The notes beneath the pieces are model-generated. The model did not search any database. It was not told where the DNA came from and saw only the letters and a program-made list of their open reading frames with translations. DNA of 64,000 bases from an uncultured Oscillospiraceae bacterium. GTDB taxonomy: Bacteria; Bacillota; Clostridia; Oscillospirales; Oscillospiraceae. The position numbers were made by a program, and so were the translations under genes. Position 1 is the stretch's first letter. The number at the start of each line of letters is the position of its first letter. The stretch spans positions 124,001 through 188,000 of the forward strand of contig CAMVRT010000001.1 of the NCBI GenBank assembly GCA_947169975.1. Direction: 5' to 3'. This document shows, piece after piece, positions 7,511-16,899 of the stretch.

Positions 7511-10500
7511 CTACGCGACGTCCGTGAGCTTCAGATTTTTGACCCGGCGCAGCGCAAGGACGTTGATGATGACGGTAAAGGCTACGGTGATGGCCGCGCC
7601 CATGAGCCAGGCAAAGAAGCTGATGCGCCGGTCGAACTGGAAGAACGCCTGCTCCATGGAGCGGATGATCTTGTAGGCGATGCCGGAACCCACGGCCAGT
7701 CCCAGAAGGATTCCCAGCGACGTGGTGAGCACGGTTTCCCGGATCATATAGCCGATGACCTCTCCCACGGAGAAGCCGTTGATCCGCATGATGGTCAGCT
7801 CCCGCTTCTTCTGCAGGACGTACATGTTGGTCAGATTCATCAGCACCACGCCCGCCATGACGGCAGCCATGAAGATGAACAGAGCCACCAGCGTGTTGAT
7901 CACCGAGGTGGATGCCTCAAAAAAGGCCCTGTCCTTGTCCACAGGCGTACAGCTGTCAAAAACGTCCACCGCCTTCAGTGCACTCTCCACCTTCCCGGCA
8001 TCGGCGCCGTTCAGCCGGACAAGGCAGGCGTTCACGGGACAGGTCTCCTGAAAAGCTGTTTTATAATAGGCGGGACTCATGAACATGGGCCGGCCGATAA
8101 AATGCTCGAAGATGCCCGCCACGCGGACGGTGGCCGTCTTTGTGCCGCCGATGGCAATCTCAAATTCGCTGCCTATGTCCAGGCCGTAGATCTCCGCCAG
8201 ACGCCGCTGAATCAGAATACCCTCGTCCGTGGCGCGGAGCGGCTCGCCCGTTTTCCAGTCCCGCAGATGGTAGAACGATTCAATGGACTCGAGGTCGCCG
8301 CAGTACAGCTCGCCCACCTGATTGTCCGTGATGCGATAGGTAATATTGGCATCATAGAGCATGGTGTAGGCCGCGCCGGCTTCCTCCAGCTTCCGCCCGA
8401 TCTCCCGGGCGCTGCCTTTGACCTCGGGGTCAAAGGTCACGCGCATATCGTAGTCCGAAACAACGGCGTACTGCCGCTCCATGGAGCCGTTCACAGCGGA
8501 TTTCAGCGTGAAGCCGATCACCACCAGGGCGCAGCAGCCCGCCACGCTGACAACGGTTACGATCACGCGGCGCAGGTCCGCGCGCATATTCAGAAGGATC
8601 AGCCGGGAGTAGAGGGACAGCACATGCTTCCCGCCGCCCGACTTTTTGGCGCCCTCCGGAACCTTCGGCTGCATCAGCCGGACGGCCGGGGCGCGCAGCA
8701 GCCTGGTGCAGGCCACCCACGTGGCGCCTACGGACAACAGAATGCCCGCCAGCAAAACAAGCAGCGTAGGCACGGCATACAGAGCCGGCTTTGTCAGGTC
8801 GAATACAAAATAGTTGTCAAAGCCGCCGAGAACAAATCGTTCCATGACAAAGCGGGCAGTCAGAATGCCCAGCACGGTGCCCAGCACCGTGGCGGATACG
8901 CCGAAGGCGAGATATTTTGCGAATATCTCCCGGTTGAAAAAGCCCAGAGCCTTGGTGGTGCCCACCAGGTTGCGCTGCTCATCAATCATCTTGCTGACGG
9001 TGGCAAAAATCACCAGCGCGCCCACCAAAATGAACAGCAGAGAGAAGGTCGTTTCCAGGCTGGCAAGGTTGCCGCTGCCGATGATCAGCTGGGCAAAGCT
9101 GGCACTGCCATGAACATCCAGCAGCAGCCAGCGGCACTCCTCCTGCCCGGCCAGCCGATCACGGGCCAGATCCAGCTGCTCCTCTCCGTCTTCGTACTCG
9201 GCAAGGCCGGCCTCATAGTCCAGCTCGCCGTCCTCCAGCTGCTTCCGGCTTTCCTCCAGTCGCTTTTCGCCGTCTGCAAGATCGATAACCCCCTGCTCGT
9301 ACTGCGCGGTACCCTCCTCATACGCCGCCATGCCGGCATCGTAATCGGCCAGACCTGTCTCATATGCCGCCTGTCCGTCGCGGTACTGCCGCGCCGCGGC
9401 GTCATACTCGGCCTGCGCCGCCTGAAAACGGCTGAGGCCGCTGCGGTATGTACTCAGGCCGGACAGATATTCCGCGTGCCCCTCGTCCCACTGCCTGCAG
9501 GAGGAGGCAAGCTGGTCATAGTCCGATTCGTACTGCTCCGAGGCGGCAATGGCCGCGCCGGCAAGAATGCCTCTGGCGGAGCCGGGATTATACCCGTCCA
9601 TGGATCCCGTCTTGTTCTCGTAGCACTTCATCAATACCTCATCCGGAATCTCGTCGGAATAGATGAAGGATGTGATGTTGTTCGCCATGGGGCGGTTCAG
9701 ATCGGCCCGGTAGGTCTCCGTGATCCAGAAGTCCATGGCGGTGACGCTGCTGCTGTTCAGATCGACGCTGCGGCGGGAGGCCCAGCGGATCTGCCCGGAG
9801 GTGTCGCCGCCGTAGGCGTCCTCAATGGCGCTGCGCATGCCGTTGCGGAGAGTGGCCTTGGCGTCCTCCAGCTGGTTCCAGCCGGACGTCAGCTGTGCGG
9901 CAGCCTGATTGATTTCTGCCTCCGCAGCTCGAATCTCCTTTTCACTTGCGTCCAGCCGGGTCTTCGCTTCAGTCAATTCCGGCTCGCCGGCATCCAGCCT
10001 TGCCTTCGCCTCATTCAGCTGCTTCTGCGCATCCTCCAGCTTAGCCCAGGCCTCCTCCAGCTCGGTTTTTGACTGCTCCAGCCGCTCACGGCCGTCCTGG
10101 AGCTCCTGCTCTCCTTCAGCCAGCTCGCGCCAGCCCTCGTCCAGCTCTTTGCGGGCGTCATCCAGCTGCCCGCGGGCCTCATCCAGCCGCGCCTGGCTCT
10201 CGTCGATCTGCCGCTGATACACATCCCGCAGTGTTTCGCTGCGCTCCGACGAGCGGGACTCGGCAAGCTCATTCAGCCGTCCGTATACAACAGCCACGGT
10301 GTCATCGTATTCCCGGCTGATGCGGTTCACGCCGGCAGCCTTCTCAATGACCACCTCAGCCTTCATAAAGCAGCCGTCCAGGGCTGTCTGATCAAAGGCG
10401 TCCTTTGTGACAAGGATGTAGGGCGTCTCGGGTACGCTCAAATTGGTATGGTCGGGGTGGTTGACAATGCCCGTGATCACAAAAGTGCCGCCCGAGAGAT

Positions 10501-10975
10501 ACTGCCCCACGCCCGATGCGGTCTCCACCTCCACCCGGTCGCCGACATGCCAGCCCATCTCCTCGGCCAGATGCTGCTCCACGGCGCACTCCGCGGCCGA
10601 GGCGGGCAGGCTGCCCTCCTCAACCCGGGGCAGGTTGATGCGCTCGGTGAGAGAGATCACATTGACATTCTGCCGCGCTTCTCCCGCGGATACACGGCCG
10701 GCGGACTGCCACACGGCCTCCGCGTCCGCCACGCCCTCCGTCTGCCGGATGGCCTCCAGATCCTCCTGGGTGAACAGGAGGGTGGACACCATCTCGATAT
10801 CCCGGAAGTTCTGCCGGTTATACATCTCCGATCCGTTCTGCCGCAAGGCGCGGGTGGAATAGTCCACACCCAGGAAGGTGGTAACGCCGAGAAAGGCGAT
10901 CACGACGATGGAGAGGTACGACACCCCCTGCCGGACAATATTCCGCAGGGTATCTTTGATCTGCGTTCTCTTCAT
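7511..10975 (-). CDS. FtsX/MacB-like ABC transporter permease with long coiled coils
   Basis: At 1154 residues this is a large FtsX-like permease. An N-terminal membrane segment (about 15-36) precedes an extracellular MacB_PCD-like region. A very long Glu/Arg/Gln-rich coiled coil follows (about 240-360, with heptads such as LDEARGQLDDARKELDEG) and a second Tyr/Gly/Glu-rich one (about 490-610, AAYEEGTAQYEQGVIDLADG). Two FtsX core domains each have membrane segments, the second ending in three helices. It lies 6 bases after the GAF-ATPase gene, its partner. Such exporters move lipids, peptides or lipoproteins, or transmit force to cell-wall enzymes; the cargo is unknown. Confidence 0.9.
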   Translation of the reverse strand: MKRTQIKDTLRNIVRQGVSYLSIVVIAFLGVTTFLGVDYSTRALRQNGSEMYNRQNFRDIEMVSTLLFTQEDLEAIRQTEGVADAEAVWQSAGRVSAGEARQNVNVISLTERINLPRVEEGSLPASAAECAVEQHLAEEMGWHVGDRVEVETASGVGQYLSGGTFVITGIVNHPDHTNLSVPETPYILVTKDAFDQTALDGCFMKAEVVIEKAAGVNRISREYDDTVAVVYGRLNELAESRSSERSETLRDVYQRQIDESQARLDEARGQLDDARKELDEGWRELAEGEQELQDGRERLEQSKTELEEAWAKLEDAQKQLNEAKARLDAGEPELTEAKTRLDASEKEIRAAEAEINQAAAQLTSGWNQLEDAKATLRNGMRSAIEDAYGGDTSGQIRWASRRSVDLNSSSVTAMDFWITETYRADLNRPMANNITSFIYSDEIPDEVLMKCYENKTGSMDGYNPGSARGILAGAAIAASEQYESDYDQLASSCRQWDEGHAEYLSGLSTYRSGLSRFQAAQAEYDAAARQYRDGQAAYETGLADYDAGMAAYEEGTAQYEQGVIDLADGEKRLEESRKQLEDGELDYEAGLAEYEDGEEQLDLARDRLAGQEECRWLLLDVHGSASFAQLIIGSGNLASLETTFSLLFILVGALVIFATVSKMIDEQRNLVGTTKALGFFNREIFAKYLAFGVSATVLGTVLGILTARFVMERFVLGGFDNYFVFDLTKPALYAVPTLLVLLAGILLSVGATWVACTRLLRAPAVRLMQPKVPEGAKKSGGGKHVLSLYSRLILLNMRADLRRVIVTVVSVAGCCALVVIGFTLKSAVNGSMERQYAVVSDYDMRVTFDPEVKGSAREIGRKLEEAGAAYTMLYDANITYRITDNQVGELYCGDLESIESFYHLRDWKTGEPLRATDEGILIQRRLAEIYGLDIGSEFEIAIGGTKTATVRVAGIFEHFIGRPMFMSPAYYKTAFQETCPVNACLVRLNGADAGKVESALKAVDVFDSCTPVDKDRAFFEASTSVINTLVALFIFMAAVMAGVVLMNLTNMYVLQKKRELTIMRINGFSVGEVIGYMIRETVLTTSLGILLGLAVGSGIAYKIIRSMEQAFFQFDRRISFFAWLMGAAITVAFTVIINVLALRRVKNLKLTDVA

Positions 10976-10981
10976 GTCGGC

Positions 10982-12202
10982 TCACCAGACCAGTTCTTCC
11001 GCGTGGAGCGGATGCATGTTCTTCTTGATGGAGGCGATCTTCCCGCTGCGCACCTTCACCACCCGGTCGGCCATCTTGGCGATCTCCGGGTTGTGGGTGA
11101 CCATCATGACGGTGGCGCCCTGGTTCTTGACGATATCCTCGATCACCCGCAGGACCTCGATGCTGGTGGCGTAATCCAGAGCCGCCGTGGGCTCGTCGGC
11201 CAAGATCAGCCGGGGACGCTTGACGATGGCCCGGGCAATGGATACGCGCTGCTGCTGACCGCCGGACATCTGACCGGGATAATTATCGGCCCGGTCCGTC
11301 AGGCCCACCTTCTCGATGGCCTCCTCCGCGCTCATGGGATCTGCCACCAGCTCGGCAATGAACTGGACGTTCTCCAGCGCGGTCAGATTGGGCATGAGGT
11401 TGTAGGACTGGAAGATGAAGCCCACATATTCCCGGCGGTAACGGGTCAGCTCCGCGTCCGTGGGATGGGAGAAGTCCTTTCCCTCGATGAGCAGGGTGCC
11501 GTCCGTGAGGAAGTCCATGCCGCCGATGATGTTCATCATGGTGGACTTGCCGCAGCCGGACTCGCCCAGCACCACCACAAATTCGTTTTTGTATACCTCC
11601 AGATTGATGCCCTTGAGCACGCGGTTCACGCCGTCGCCGGAGGGGAACTCCTTGGTCACGTTCTTCAGCACCGCCAGCGGCTCCTTCTTCTCGCCCAGAT
11701 CCACCAGCAGGCCCTTTTCATCAATGGTGATGGCCGCCAGAGACGCCATGCGCTCGCACAGCTTCAGCTCCTCGGCGTCGTACAGGCTGCCGTCCTTCTT
11801 GTTGACGATCTGCACACAGCCGATGATATCGTGGAGGTTGTTGAGAGGCACGCAGATCATGGTCTTTGTGACCAGTCCGTTGTCATCAAACACGGTGCCG
11901 TCGAAGCGGGGATCGTTGGCGGCGTCCTCTACGATGACGGACTTGCCGGTTTTGGTGACGATGCCCTCCAGCCCCAGGCCGTTTTCCACCGTGATATTGG
12001 AGATATCGGCCGGTCCGATATGGAACATGGGGCTCAAACGATCCGTTTTGGGATCCAGCATCCAGATGGCTCCTGCCTCGCTGTTCAGCGTCCTGACAAT
12101 GGTCTCCAGACTGCCGGACAGGGCATCCTCCAGATTATCCACCTCCAGAAGCTGCTCCATGATCTGCCAGGTCGCTTTTGTAAACCGCTTTTCCTCTGCC
12201 AT
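10982..12202 (-). CDS. ABC transporter ATPase with N-terminal GAF domain
   Basis: The protein has 406 residues. Residues about 10-165 form a GAF sensor domain (GLGLEGIVTKTGKSVIVEDA, then MICVPLNN and GCVQIVNKKDG). Residues about 178-390 are a LolD/MacB-type ATPase: Walker A GESGCGKST at 213-221, Q-loop FQSYNLMPNL, signature MSGGQQQR at 312-319, Walker B LILADEP, and a THNPEI switch His. The permease follows after 6 bases. Fusing a small-molecule or redox-sensing domain to the ATPase is uncommon and suggests that transport is gated by a cytoplasmic signal. Confidence 0.92.
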   Translation of the reverse strand: MAEEKRFTKATWQIMEQLLEVDNLEDALSGSLETIVRTLNSEAGAIWMLDPKTDRLSPMFHIGPADISNITVENGLGLEGIVTKTGKSVIVEDAANDPRFDGTVFDDNGLVTKTMICVPLNNLHDIIGCVQIVNKKDGSLYDAEELKLCERMASLAAITIDEKGLLVDLGEKKEPLAVLKNVTKEFPSGDGVNRVLKGINLEVYKNEFVVVLGESGCGKSTMMNIIGGMDFLTDGTLLIEGKDFSHPTDAELTRYRREYVGFIFQSYNLMPNLTALENVQFIAELVADPMSAEEAIEKVGLTDRADNYPGQMSGGQQQRVSIARAIVKRPRLILADEPTAALDYATSIEVLRVIEDIVKNQGATVMMVTHNPEIAKMADRVVKVRSGKIASIKKNMHPLHAEELVW

Positions 12203-12355
12203 ATCCGCAAGTACCTCCCGCCGGTAAAATTCTTTAATTGAATATTATAATGTATTGGGGAAACATTTGCAAGGTCGGAACGGCACATGCGGCGATATTC
12301 CGATTATCATCGAATCGTTCTTTGCTATTGCCTCCGCCGGAAACGGCGAAAAAAC

Positions 12356-12389
12356 GCCGGATCTGCTCTCGTATATAAGCAGATCCGGC
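12356..12389. terminator. Bidirectional terminator, 12-bp stem
   Basis: GCCGGATCTGCT (12356-12367) pairs with AGCAGATCCGGC (12378-12389). There are seven T bases after it on the plus strand and a six-T run after it on the minus strand. It most likely ends the minus-strand kinase operon (12532-17780). The remaining bases of 12203-12531 show no gene. Confidence 0.85.
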
Positions 12390-12531
12390 ATGTTTTTTTC
12401 GGTTTCACAAGCTGTACAGCATTTGCGGTAATCGGGAAAACCGCGCTTCGATGCTGTCATCTCCCCGATCCTTTGATCTCTGAATTTTCGGCCAGGTCTT
12501 TTCCCGTGTATTTATTTTGCCTTCAACCGGA

Positions 12532-13617
12532 TTACAAGCCCGTGGGACGATAGAAAAAGCTTGTGGCCTGCTTTTTCCGGCATGATGCGCATACCTCGCC
12601 CTCTTCCGTCATTTGACAGCCGCACTGCGCGCAATAGTGCACCCGAAGCGGGGGTTTCTCCTCCTTGCGGGGTTCCTCTTCGGCTTTACCGTTGTCCGGC
12701 TGCGCCTCCTCCGCAGACAGCTCCTCCTCCGCCAGATCCGGCCGCAAAGCCCGGAATACCTCGCGGGCAGAGGGGCGCTTGTCCGCGTCGCGCGCCAGCA
12801 TCCCCAGGAACAGCCGGCGGATATCCTCCGGCAGTTCCTCCTTGAGGACCAGGGTTCCGCCACGCCAGATTGCCTGACCCACCGACAGTTTTTCACCCGG
12901 CGTGAAGCCCGGCACCGCGCTCATGTCGTAGCCCGGAAGCTCTCCTGTAAAGTACCGGTAGAACAGGATGCCCAACGCGAAAACATCGATCTTGCAGGAG
13001 AGGTTTGTGTTTTCTCCGCTGAATCGTCCCCACACCTCAGGCGCAAAATACACCCAGTCGCCCGAAATGTCCTCCCTATTAAGCGGAGGGTCATCTTCTG
13101 TAAATGCGCTGTCAAAATCAATGATCTTGGCGCTCACCAGTCCCGACGGCGTCTTCGCAAACAGGATGTTCTCATGCTTCAGATCGGCATGCACCAGCCT
13201 GCCTTCGTGCAGTCCGGCCACCGCATGGGCGATGACCGCGCACAAACGCCGTCTGTCAGTCTCCGGGAGCGCGGCGATATCCGAGATCTTCCAGGAAAGA
13301 TCCCGGATCTTCTCCATGGCGATGTAATACTTTGACTTGACCCGGAAAAAATCGACGACCCGCACATCATTGCCGTCGGAGAAGCGATTGACCGCGGCAT
13401 AGATCCGGCTCTTCTTTTTCTCGAACCCCACACAGTCCGCAATCTTTTTCCGGATACGTTCCTCCGAAGAGACCGTATCCCCAAACGGAAACTTTGGCGC
13501 AAGGAACTGCTTGATGAAGTACTCTCTGCCGTTCTTCTCGGCAAAGCACCACAGCGAATACCCTGCGTTTTGATTCGTCATATTGCCGGTCAATACATAA
13601 TCACAAAGGGTCTCCAT
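12532..13617 (-). CDS. Eukaryotic-like Ser/Thr protein kinase with C-terminal zinc ribbon
   Basis: The protein has 361 residues. Lys36 in REYFIKQF fits the ATP-anchoring lysine, and the catalytic loop is HADLKHEN (143-150, Asp145, Asn150). The metal-binding motif is IIDFDSA (DFD in place of DFG), with the APE-like FAPEVW and DVFALGILFYRYF after it. The glycine-rich loop is weak. An acidic linker leads to a zinc ribbon CAQCGCQMTEEGEVCASC near the C-terminus; no transmembrane helix is evident. The ATG overlaps the upstream phosphatase stop (TGATG). Kinase plus PP2C plus vWA matches the TerY-P triad described for Ter-type stress systems. Confidence 0.9.
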   Translation of the reverse strand: METLCDYVLTGNMTNQNAGYSLWCFAEKNGREYFIKQFLAPKFPFGDTVSSEERIRKKIADCVGFEKKKSRIYAAVNRFSDGNDVRVVDFFRVKSKYYIAMEKIRDLSWKISDIAALPETDRRRLCAVIAHAVAGLHEGRLVHADLKHENILFAKTPSGLVSAKIIDFDSAFTEDDPPLNREDISGDWVYFAPEVWGRFSGENTNLSCKIDVFALGILFYRYFTGELPGYDMSAVPGFTPGEKLSVGQAIWRGGTLVLKEELPEDIRRLFLGMLARDADKRPSAREVFRALRPDLAEEELSAEEAQPDNGKAEEEPRKEEKPPLRVHYCAQCGCQMTEEGEVCASCRKKQATSFFYRPTGL

Positions 13618-14624
13618 CAGTTCGCTCCCCTATAATACTGCATATACCCGTCTTTATACGTATTCCACATCTGCATCCGGGCATCTCTGTCGTCTATCGG
13701 CAGTTTTTTCAGCTTGTTCAGGTACTGTTTCTGCAATCTGTCATATCTGTCCGAAAAATGCTTTTTCAATTTGGAAAAGGTGGGGAATCCGTATGCGGCG
13801 AGGCATAAGGTATAATCGTCTCCTGCCGCCTTCCCCAGGATATCGGATAATTGTGTCTCCCAGTCGGCCGCACATTTTGCGGACATCAGCGTTCCCAATA
13901 TCGCACCTTCAAACTCCATGGGAGTCGAAAGATAACCGAAGCACCCGTCTGTTGCGGCGAGAACGGCAAAGGGTTCTCTGACGGTGATGGTCGCGGAATG
14001 AACCTGTACGGTACTGTCAGCGCACAACATCCGTTTCAGCACGCCGTCTTTATACAGGTTCTCCATGGGGTCATACACAGACGTATCATCCACCGTAAGC
14101 TGGGCAAGCCCGTCCTTCGTCAAAAGGTAGCTGCGGGAATCTCCCAGCCAGAAGGCGGTCACCGTTCTTTCCTCCATAGCCCCGTTCTCGATCATTACGG
14201 CGGCCGCGGTACAGGGCAGGGTGCGGACCATGGAGCCCTTGATCGCAAAAGCCGCGTCGTCCCGGGGCGGTCTGTAAGTCCGCAGAATATCCTCGCAGTT
14301 CAGTTCCCACCGGCGGATAAACGGATCAGCTGCTCTGCCGCCGCCCTGTGGAATGGGGAAGAGCTCCTGATATGTATCATATGCCGCTCCCGCGCAAAGG
14401 CGGGAAGCCATATACGCTTCCGACATATTGGAATAATACGGATGCCGCCGCGCTCCCGCTCCGCCGCAGCCGTCAAAAACCGCCAGAAGCGCCGCCTCTT
14501 CCCCGTAGCAGAAGCAGTAGCTGTCCTCTCCGCGGCCGGCTATGGCCTCACCGCACAGATGGATCTCACAGTCCGGGACACATGTCGCCGGATTTGTCAT
14601 TCCGTCCTTCATAGCCGGAGCCAT
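13617..14624 (-). CDS. PP2C-type Ser/Thr protein phosphatase
   Basis: The 335-residue protein carries PP2C motifs: GRGEDSYCF, AVFDGCGG (metal-binding Asp and Gly), FWLGDSRSYLL, LAATDGCFGYL and DDYTLCLAAYG. A basic, Lys-rich C-terminal extension of about 60 residues follows. The gene overlaps both neighbours by one base (TGATG at each junction), so vWA protein, phosphatase and kinase are made together, and the phosphatase is expected to reverse the kinase. The eukaryotic-like sequence sets it apart from the SpoIIE-type phosphatase at 967. Confidence 0.88.
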   Translation of the reverse strand: MAPAMKDGMTNPATCVPDCEIHLCGEAIAGRGEDSYCFCYGEEAALLAVFDGCGGAGARRHPYYSNMSEAYMASRLCAGAAYDTYQELFPIPQGGGRAADPFIRRWELNCEDILRTYRPPRDDAAFAIKGSMVRTLPCTAAAVMIENGAMEERTVTAFWLGDSRSYLLTKDGLAQLTVDDTSVYDPMENLYKDGVLKRMLCADSTVQVHSATITVREPFAVLAATDGCFGYLSTPMEFEGAILGTLMSAKCAADWETQLSDILGKAAGDDYTLCLAAYGFPTFSKLKKHFSDRYDRLQKQYLNKLKKLPIDDRDARMQMWNTYKDGYMQYYRGAN

Positions 14625-15379
14625 CAGATGGAGTTGGCCAGAGCGTTCATAATGGTGGCGTAGCTCTGCTCGGCCAGACCGTTACCGGCCTTGGACGGGA
14701 AGTGGACAACATTGCTCCAGTTTTCGGAGATATCACTCCAGTGCTGCTCGTCAGGGGCAAACAAAACAAGCCGCTTGTAGTTGTCATCCATGTACTCGCT
14801 CCACCAGTCGGTCAGCTCGGACAGATCTCTGGGCATGCCGGCGGGATAGTTCCTCGCTCTGGCGCCAAACTGAAGCGGATGAGTCGGCGCATCCGTCCAC
14901 ACAACGATGACCTGCCGTTTTTTGATGCCCTCCTGCGCCCAGTCGGAGCGGATGGCGTACGCCAGAGCTTCCAGGCCGTCCTCGGGGATGTCACCGCCGC
15001 CGCCGGCATTGATGCTGTTGATGCAGGCCACAAATTCCTCGGTCTGCTGGGGCAGCATAAAGAAGTCGGTCACCAGCATGGCCTGATCGCCGTCGGCAAG
15101 ATAATCACGGAACGCCACAATGCGAATGCGGAGCTGCCGGATGTGCTTGTCCTTCGACTCCATGATCCGCGTCAGATCGTCATAGAAGCTGATGGCACCC
15201 TCCTTCACCATGTTGATGATCTTCTTCTGGCCTGCTCCCGTGGCCTCCATGCTGCCGGTAGCATCGATGCAAAACACCATGTCCACCGTATAAGCGTCCA
15301 TACCGGTGTACTGCTGATAGCCGTTCTGCGCCAGACCCGACTGATTGTCCGGGACATAATTGCCGTAATTGTTCTGCAT
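14624..15379 (-). CDS. vWA-domain protein (TerY-like)
   Basis: The protein has 251 residues. After a short polar N-terminus rich in Asn, Gln and Tyr, a von Willebrand A domain begins VDMVFCIDATGSM, with the MIDAS DxTGS at residues 39-43. The further MIDAS parts are GGGGDIPEDGLEAL and VWTDAPTH. There is no signal peptide, so it should be cytoplasmic. The ribosome site AAGGAGAG is good. In TerY-P triads the vWA protein is thought to act as a metal-dependent scaffold or kinase target; that role is inferred here from gene order. Confidence 0.88.
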   Translation of the reverse strand: MQNNYGNYVPDNQSGLAQNGYQQYTGMDAYTVDMVFCIDATGSMEATGAGQKKIINMVKEGAISFYDDLTRIMESKDKHIRQLRIRIVAFRDYLADGDQAMLVTDFFMLPQQTEEFVACINSINAGGGGDIPEDGLEALAYAIRSDWAQEGIKKRQVIVVWTDAPTHPLQFGARARNYPAGMPRDLSELTDWWSEYMDDNYKRLVLFAPDEQHWSDISENWSNVVHFPSKAGNGLAEQSYATIMNALANSI

Positions 15380-15476
15380 GATTTTCTCTCCTTATCTATT
15401 GTTTGTTGTTTTTATAATGACAAAATGAATATCAGATATCCATGATCATCCGCTGCTGTTAAATCGAGCTGTTTCC

Positions 15477-16511
15477 TTACAGCGTGACAGTTCCCAGCGT
15501 GATCTCCACGGTTTTTCCTGTCGTTCCCTCACAGATGATCACACAGCGGATCGTGGCCCCGAGGAGCCCGTTTGGCTCGACCGTAACTACTGCATCGGAT
15601 TCGTTATCCGGCTCAACCGTACTCCAGTCGGATCCCATAAGAGATTTGAGCTGTACCTTGTACTGAACCGACGGGTCCGTTCCGAACATCTCGTCGTTCA
15701 CTTCGCATGTGGGCTTTACCGTCCACTTGGCCTCATCTTCCCAGTATTGACAGACCAATTCTGCGGTAATAGAGGGTTCTGCCGCACCGTCTGCGTAGCA
15801 TTTCGCCGTAAGCCCGGCCTCTCCGTTTTCCGGTTCGAGGAAGACGACGTGGTACGTCACGCCCTCCAAGTCGAATGTGGGTTCGGTCCCATCATTCCCC
15901 CGGATCAGGTCGATTCGATGCTCCGTTGTTTCCGGGTCATCGGGATTCTCCGGATCATCGGGATTCTCCGGGTCGTCGGGATTCTCCGGGTCATCGGGGT
16001 TCTCCGGATCATCGGGATTCTCCGGATCATCGGGATTCTCCGGGTCGTCTGGGTTCTCCTTCTCCATTTGAGACAAGATCTCGTCCAGCTTTTTCTGCGT
16101 TTCCGATTGTGCCTCTTCCACGCGCTTCAGCTTCTCCTTTGTCTCCTCCGCCTCCCTGCTGATCTCCCTGATGCGTTCATTTTTCCGCGCATTCGAAATC
16201 AGCTGTATCGCCAGAAGCACCAGACAGACAGCAAGGGCTGCCCATAAAAGCGCAGGCAGCGGGGACTGCTTCCTCCTGCTTCTTCTCACGGCATTATCTG
16301 CTCTTTGCTCCCGGTATTCTCTGTTCTCTGCATTCATATCCTCATGCCTTATCTGCTCTGTCGGCATTTTCCACTCTGCTCCTCCCGGTTTCGCCGTTGG
16401 GACAAGGTTATAAAACCCGCCGCACTCCGACAATGCCGGCAATCCTCTTCCGCAGGACGGACATCTCCCGTCCGTCGGGCTCACTGCTTTCCCGCACCAT
16501 TTGCAAATCAT
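15477..16511 (-). CDS. Membrane protein with zinc ribbon, coiled coil and ENPDDP repeats
   Basis: The protein has 344 residues. Residues 3-20 form a zinc ribbon (Cys3, Cys6, Cys17, Cys20). One membrane helix lies at about 85-105, followed by a coiled coil (107-150), seven exact ENPDDP repeats (about 152-193), and a beta-rich C-terminal region of about 150 residues. With Arg/Lys before the helix, the zinc ribbon should be inside and the repeats and C-terminal domain outside. The acidic, proline-rich repeats would act as a stiff spacer. It lies in the phospho-signalling operon and could be its surface sensor or a kinase target. I do not recognise the C-terminal domain. Confidence 0.75.
   Translation of the reverse strand: MICKWCGKAVSPTDGRCPSCGRGLPALSECGGFYNLVPTAKPGGAEWKMPTEQIRHEDMNAENREYREQRADNAVRRSRRKQSPLPALLWAALAVCLVLLAIQLISNARKNERIREISREAEETKEKLKRVEEAQSETQKKLDEILSQMEKENPDDPENPDDPENPDDPENPDDPENPDDPENPDDPENPDDPETTEHRIDLIRGNDGTEPTFDLEGVTYHVVFLEPENGEAGLTAKCYADGAAEPSITAELVCQYWEDEAKWTVKPTCEVNDEMFGTDPSVQYKVQLKSLMGSDWSTVEPDNESDAVVTVEPNGLLGATIRCVIICEGTTGKTVEITLGTVTL
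15933..16058. repeat. Seven in-frame 18-bp tandem repeats
   Basis: Seven units of 18 bases encode (on the minus strand) ENPDDP seven times. Units differ only at single, mostly third codon positions. Because the unit is a multiple of three, slipped-strand changes would lengthen or shorten the spacer without breaking the frame. Confidence 0.9.
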
Positions 16512-16524
16512 GGCAGATCACTCC

Positions 16525-16839
16525 TTATCCCTTTTCTCCGCAGACGGGACACCTGTTCGTACCCCCGTCTTTTTCAGCGCCGCAATACCTGCAGATCGTC
16601 TTACCCGTCTCCATGTGGTAACTGTAGATTTTCATTACCTCCGGAACACCTGGAACACCGCTTTTGGGTTTTTCTTTGACAGGCGGCGCAACATAGCCGC
16701 TGCGTGACGGCGTGCTGATCGGGGCGGGGGGCGTAGTGTGCCCGGCGTGCCTGTCACGTTTGAGATTCACCACCACAATAATAATGCAAATTGCCAGAAC
16801 AAGCAGAACTATCCCGAGGACAACTCCACCGTCTCCCAT
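16525..16839 (-). CDS. Small membrane protein with C-terminal zinc ribbon
   Basis: The ATG at 16839 has GGGAG at good spacing; an upstream GTG in frame at 16848 does not. The product has 104 residues: an N-terminal membrane helix (about residues 4-25, GIVLLVLAICIIIVVV), a Pro/Ser/Lys linker, and a zinc ribbon CRYCGAEKDGGTNRCPVC at the end. It lies 13 bases before the next zinc-ribbon membrane protein in the operon. Two small zinc-ribbon membrane proteins in one operon suggest a shared membrane complex. No exact family recognised. Confidence 0.7.
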   Translation of the reverse strand: MGDGGVVLGIVLLVLAICIIIVVVNLKRDRHAGHTTPPAPISTPSRSGYVAPPVKEKPKSGVPGVPEVMKIYSYHMETGKTICRYCGAEKDGGTNRCPVCGEKG

Positions 16840-16899
16840 GGGGATCACTCCCTTCTTATCATTCTTATCATTTTCCCGGACAGAGAAGAGCCGCGCCTG

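Noticed and set aside
7439-10072. An 877-codon open frame on the plus strand
   Set aside because: It is entirely antisense to the ABC permease (7511-10975), has low-complexity His/Gly/Gln-rich sequence and no ribosome site. It is a GC-rich codon shadow.
15933-16058. Regular short repeats resembling a CRISPR array
   Set aside because: The units are 18 bp, contiguous without spacers, and encode ENPDDP in frame within a membrane protein; no cas genes are present.
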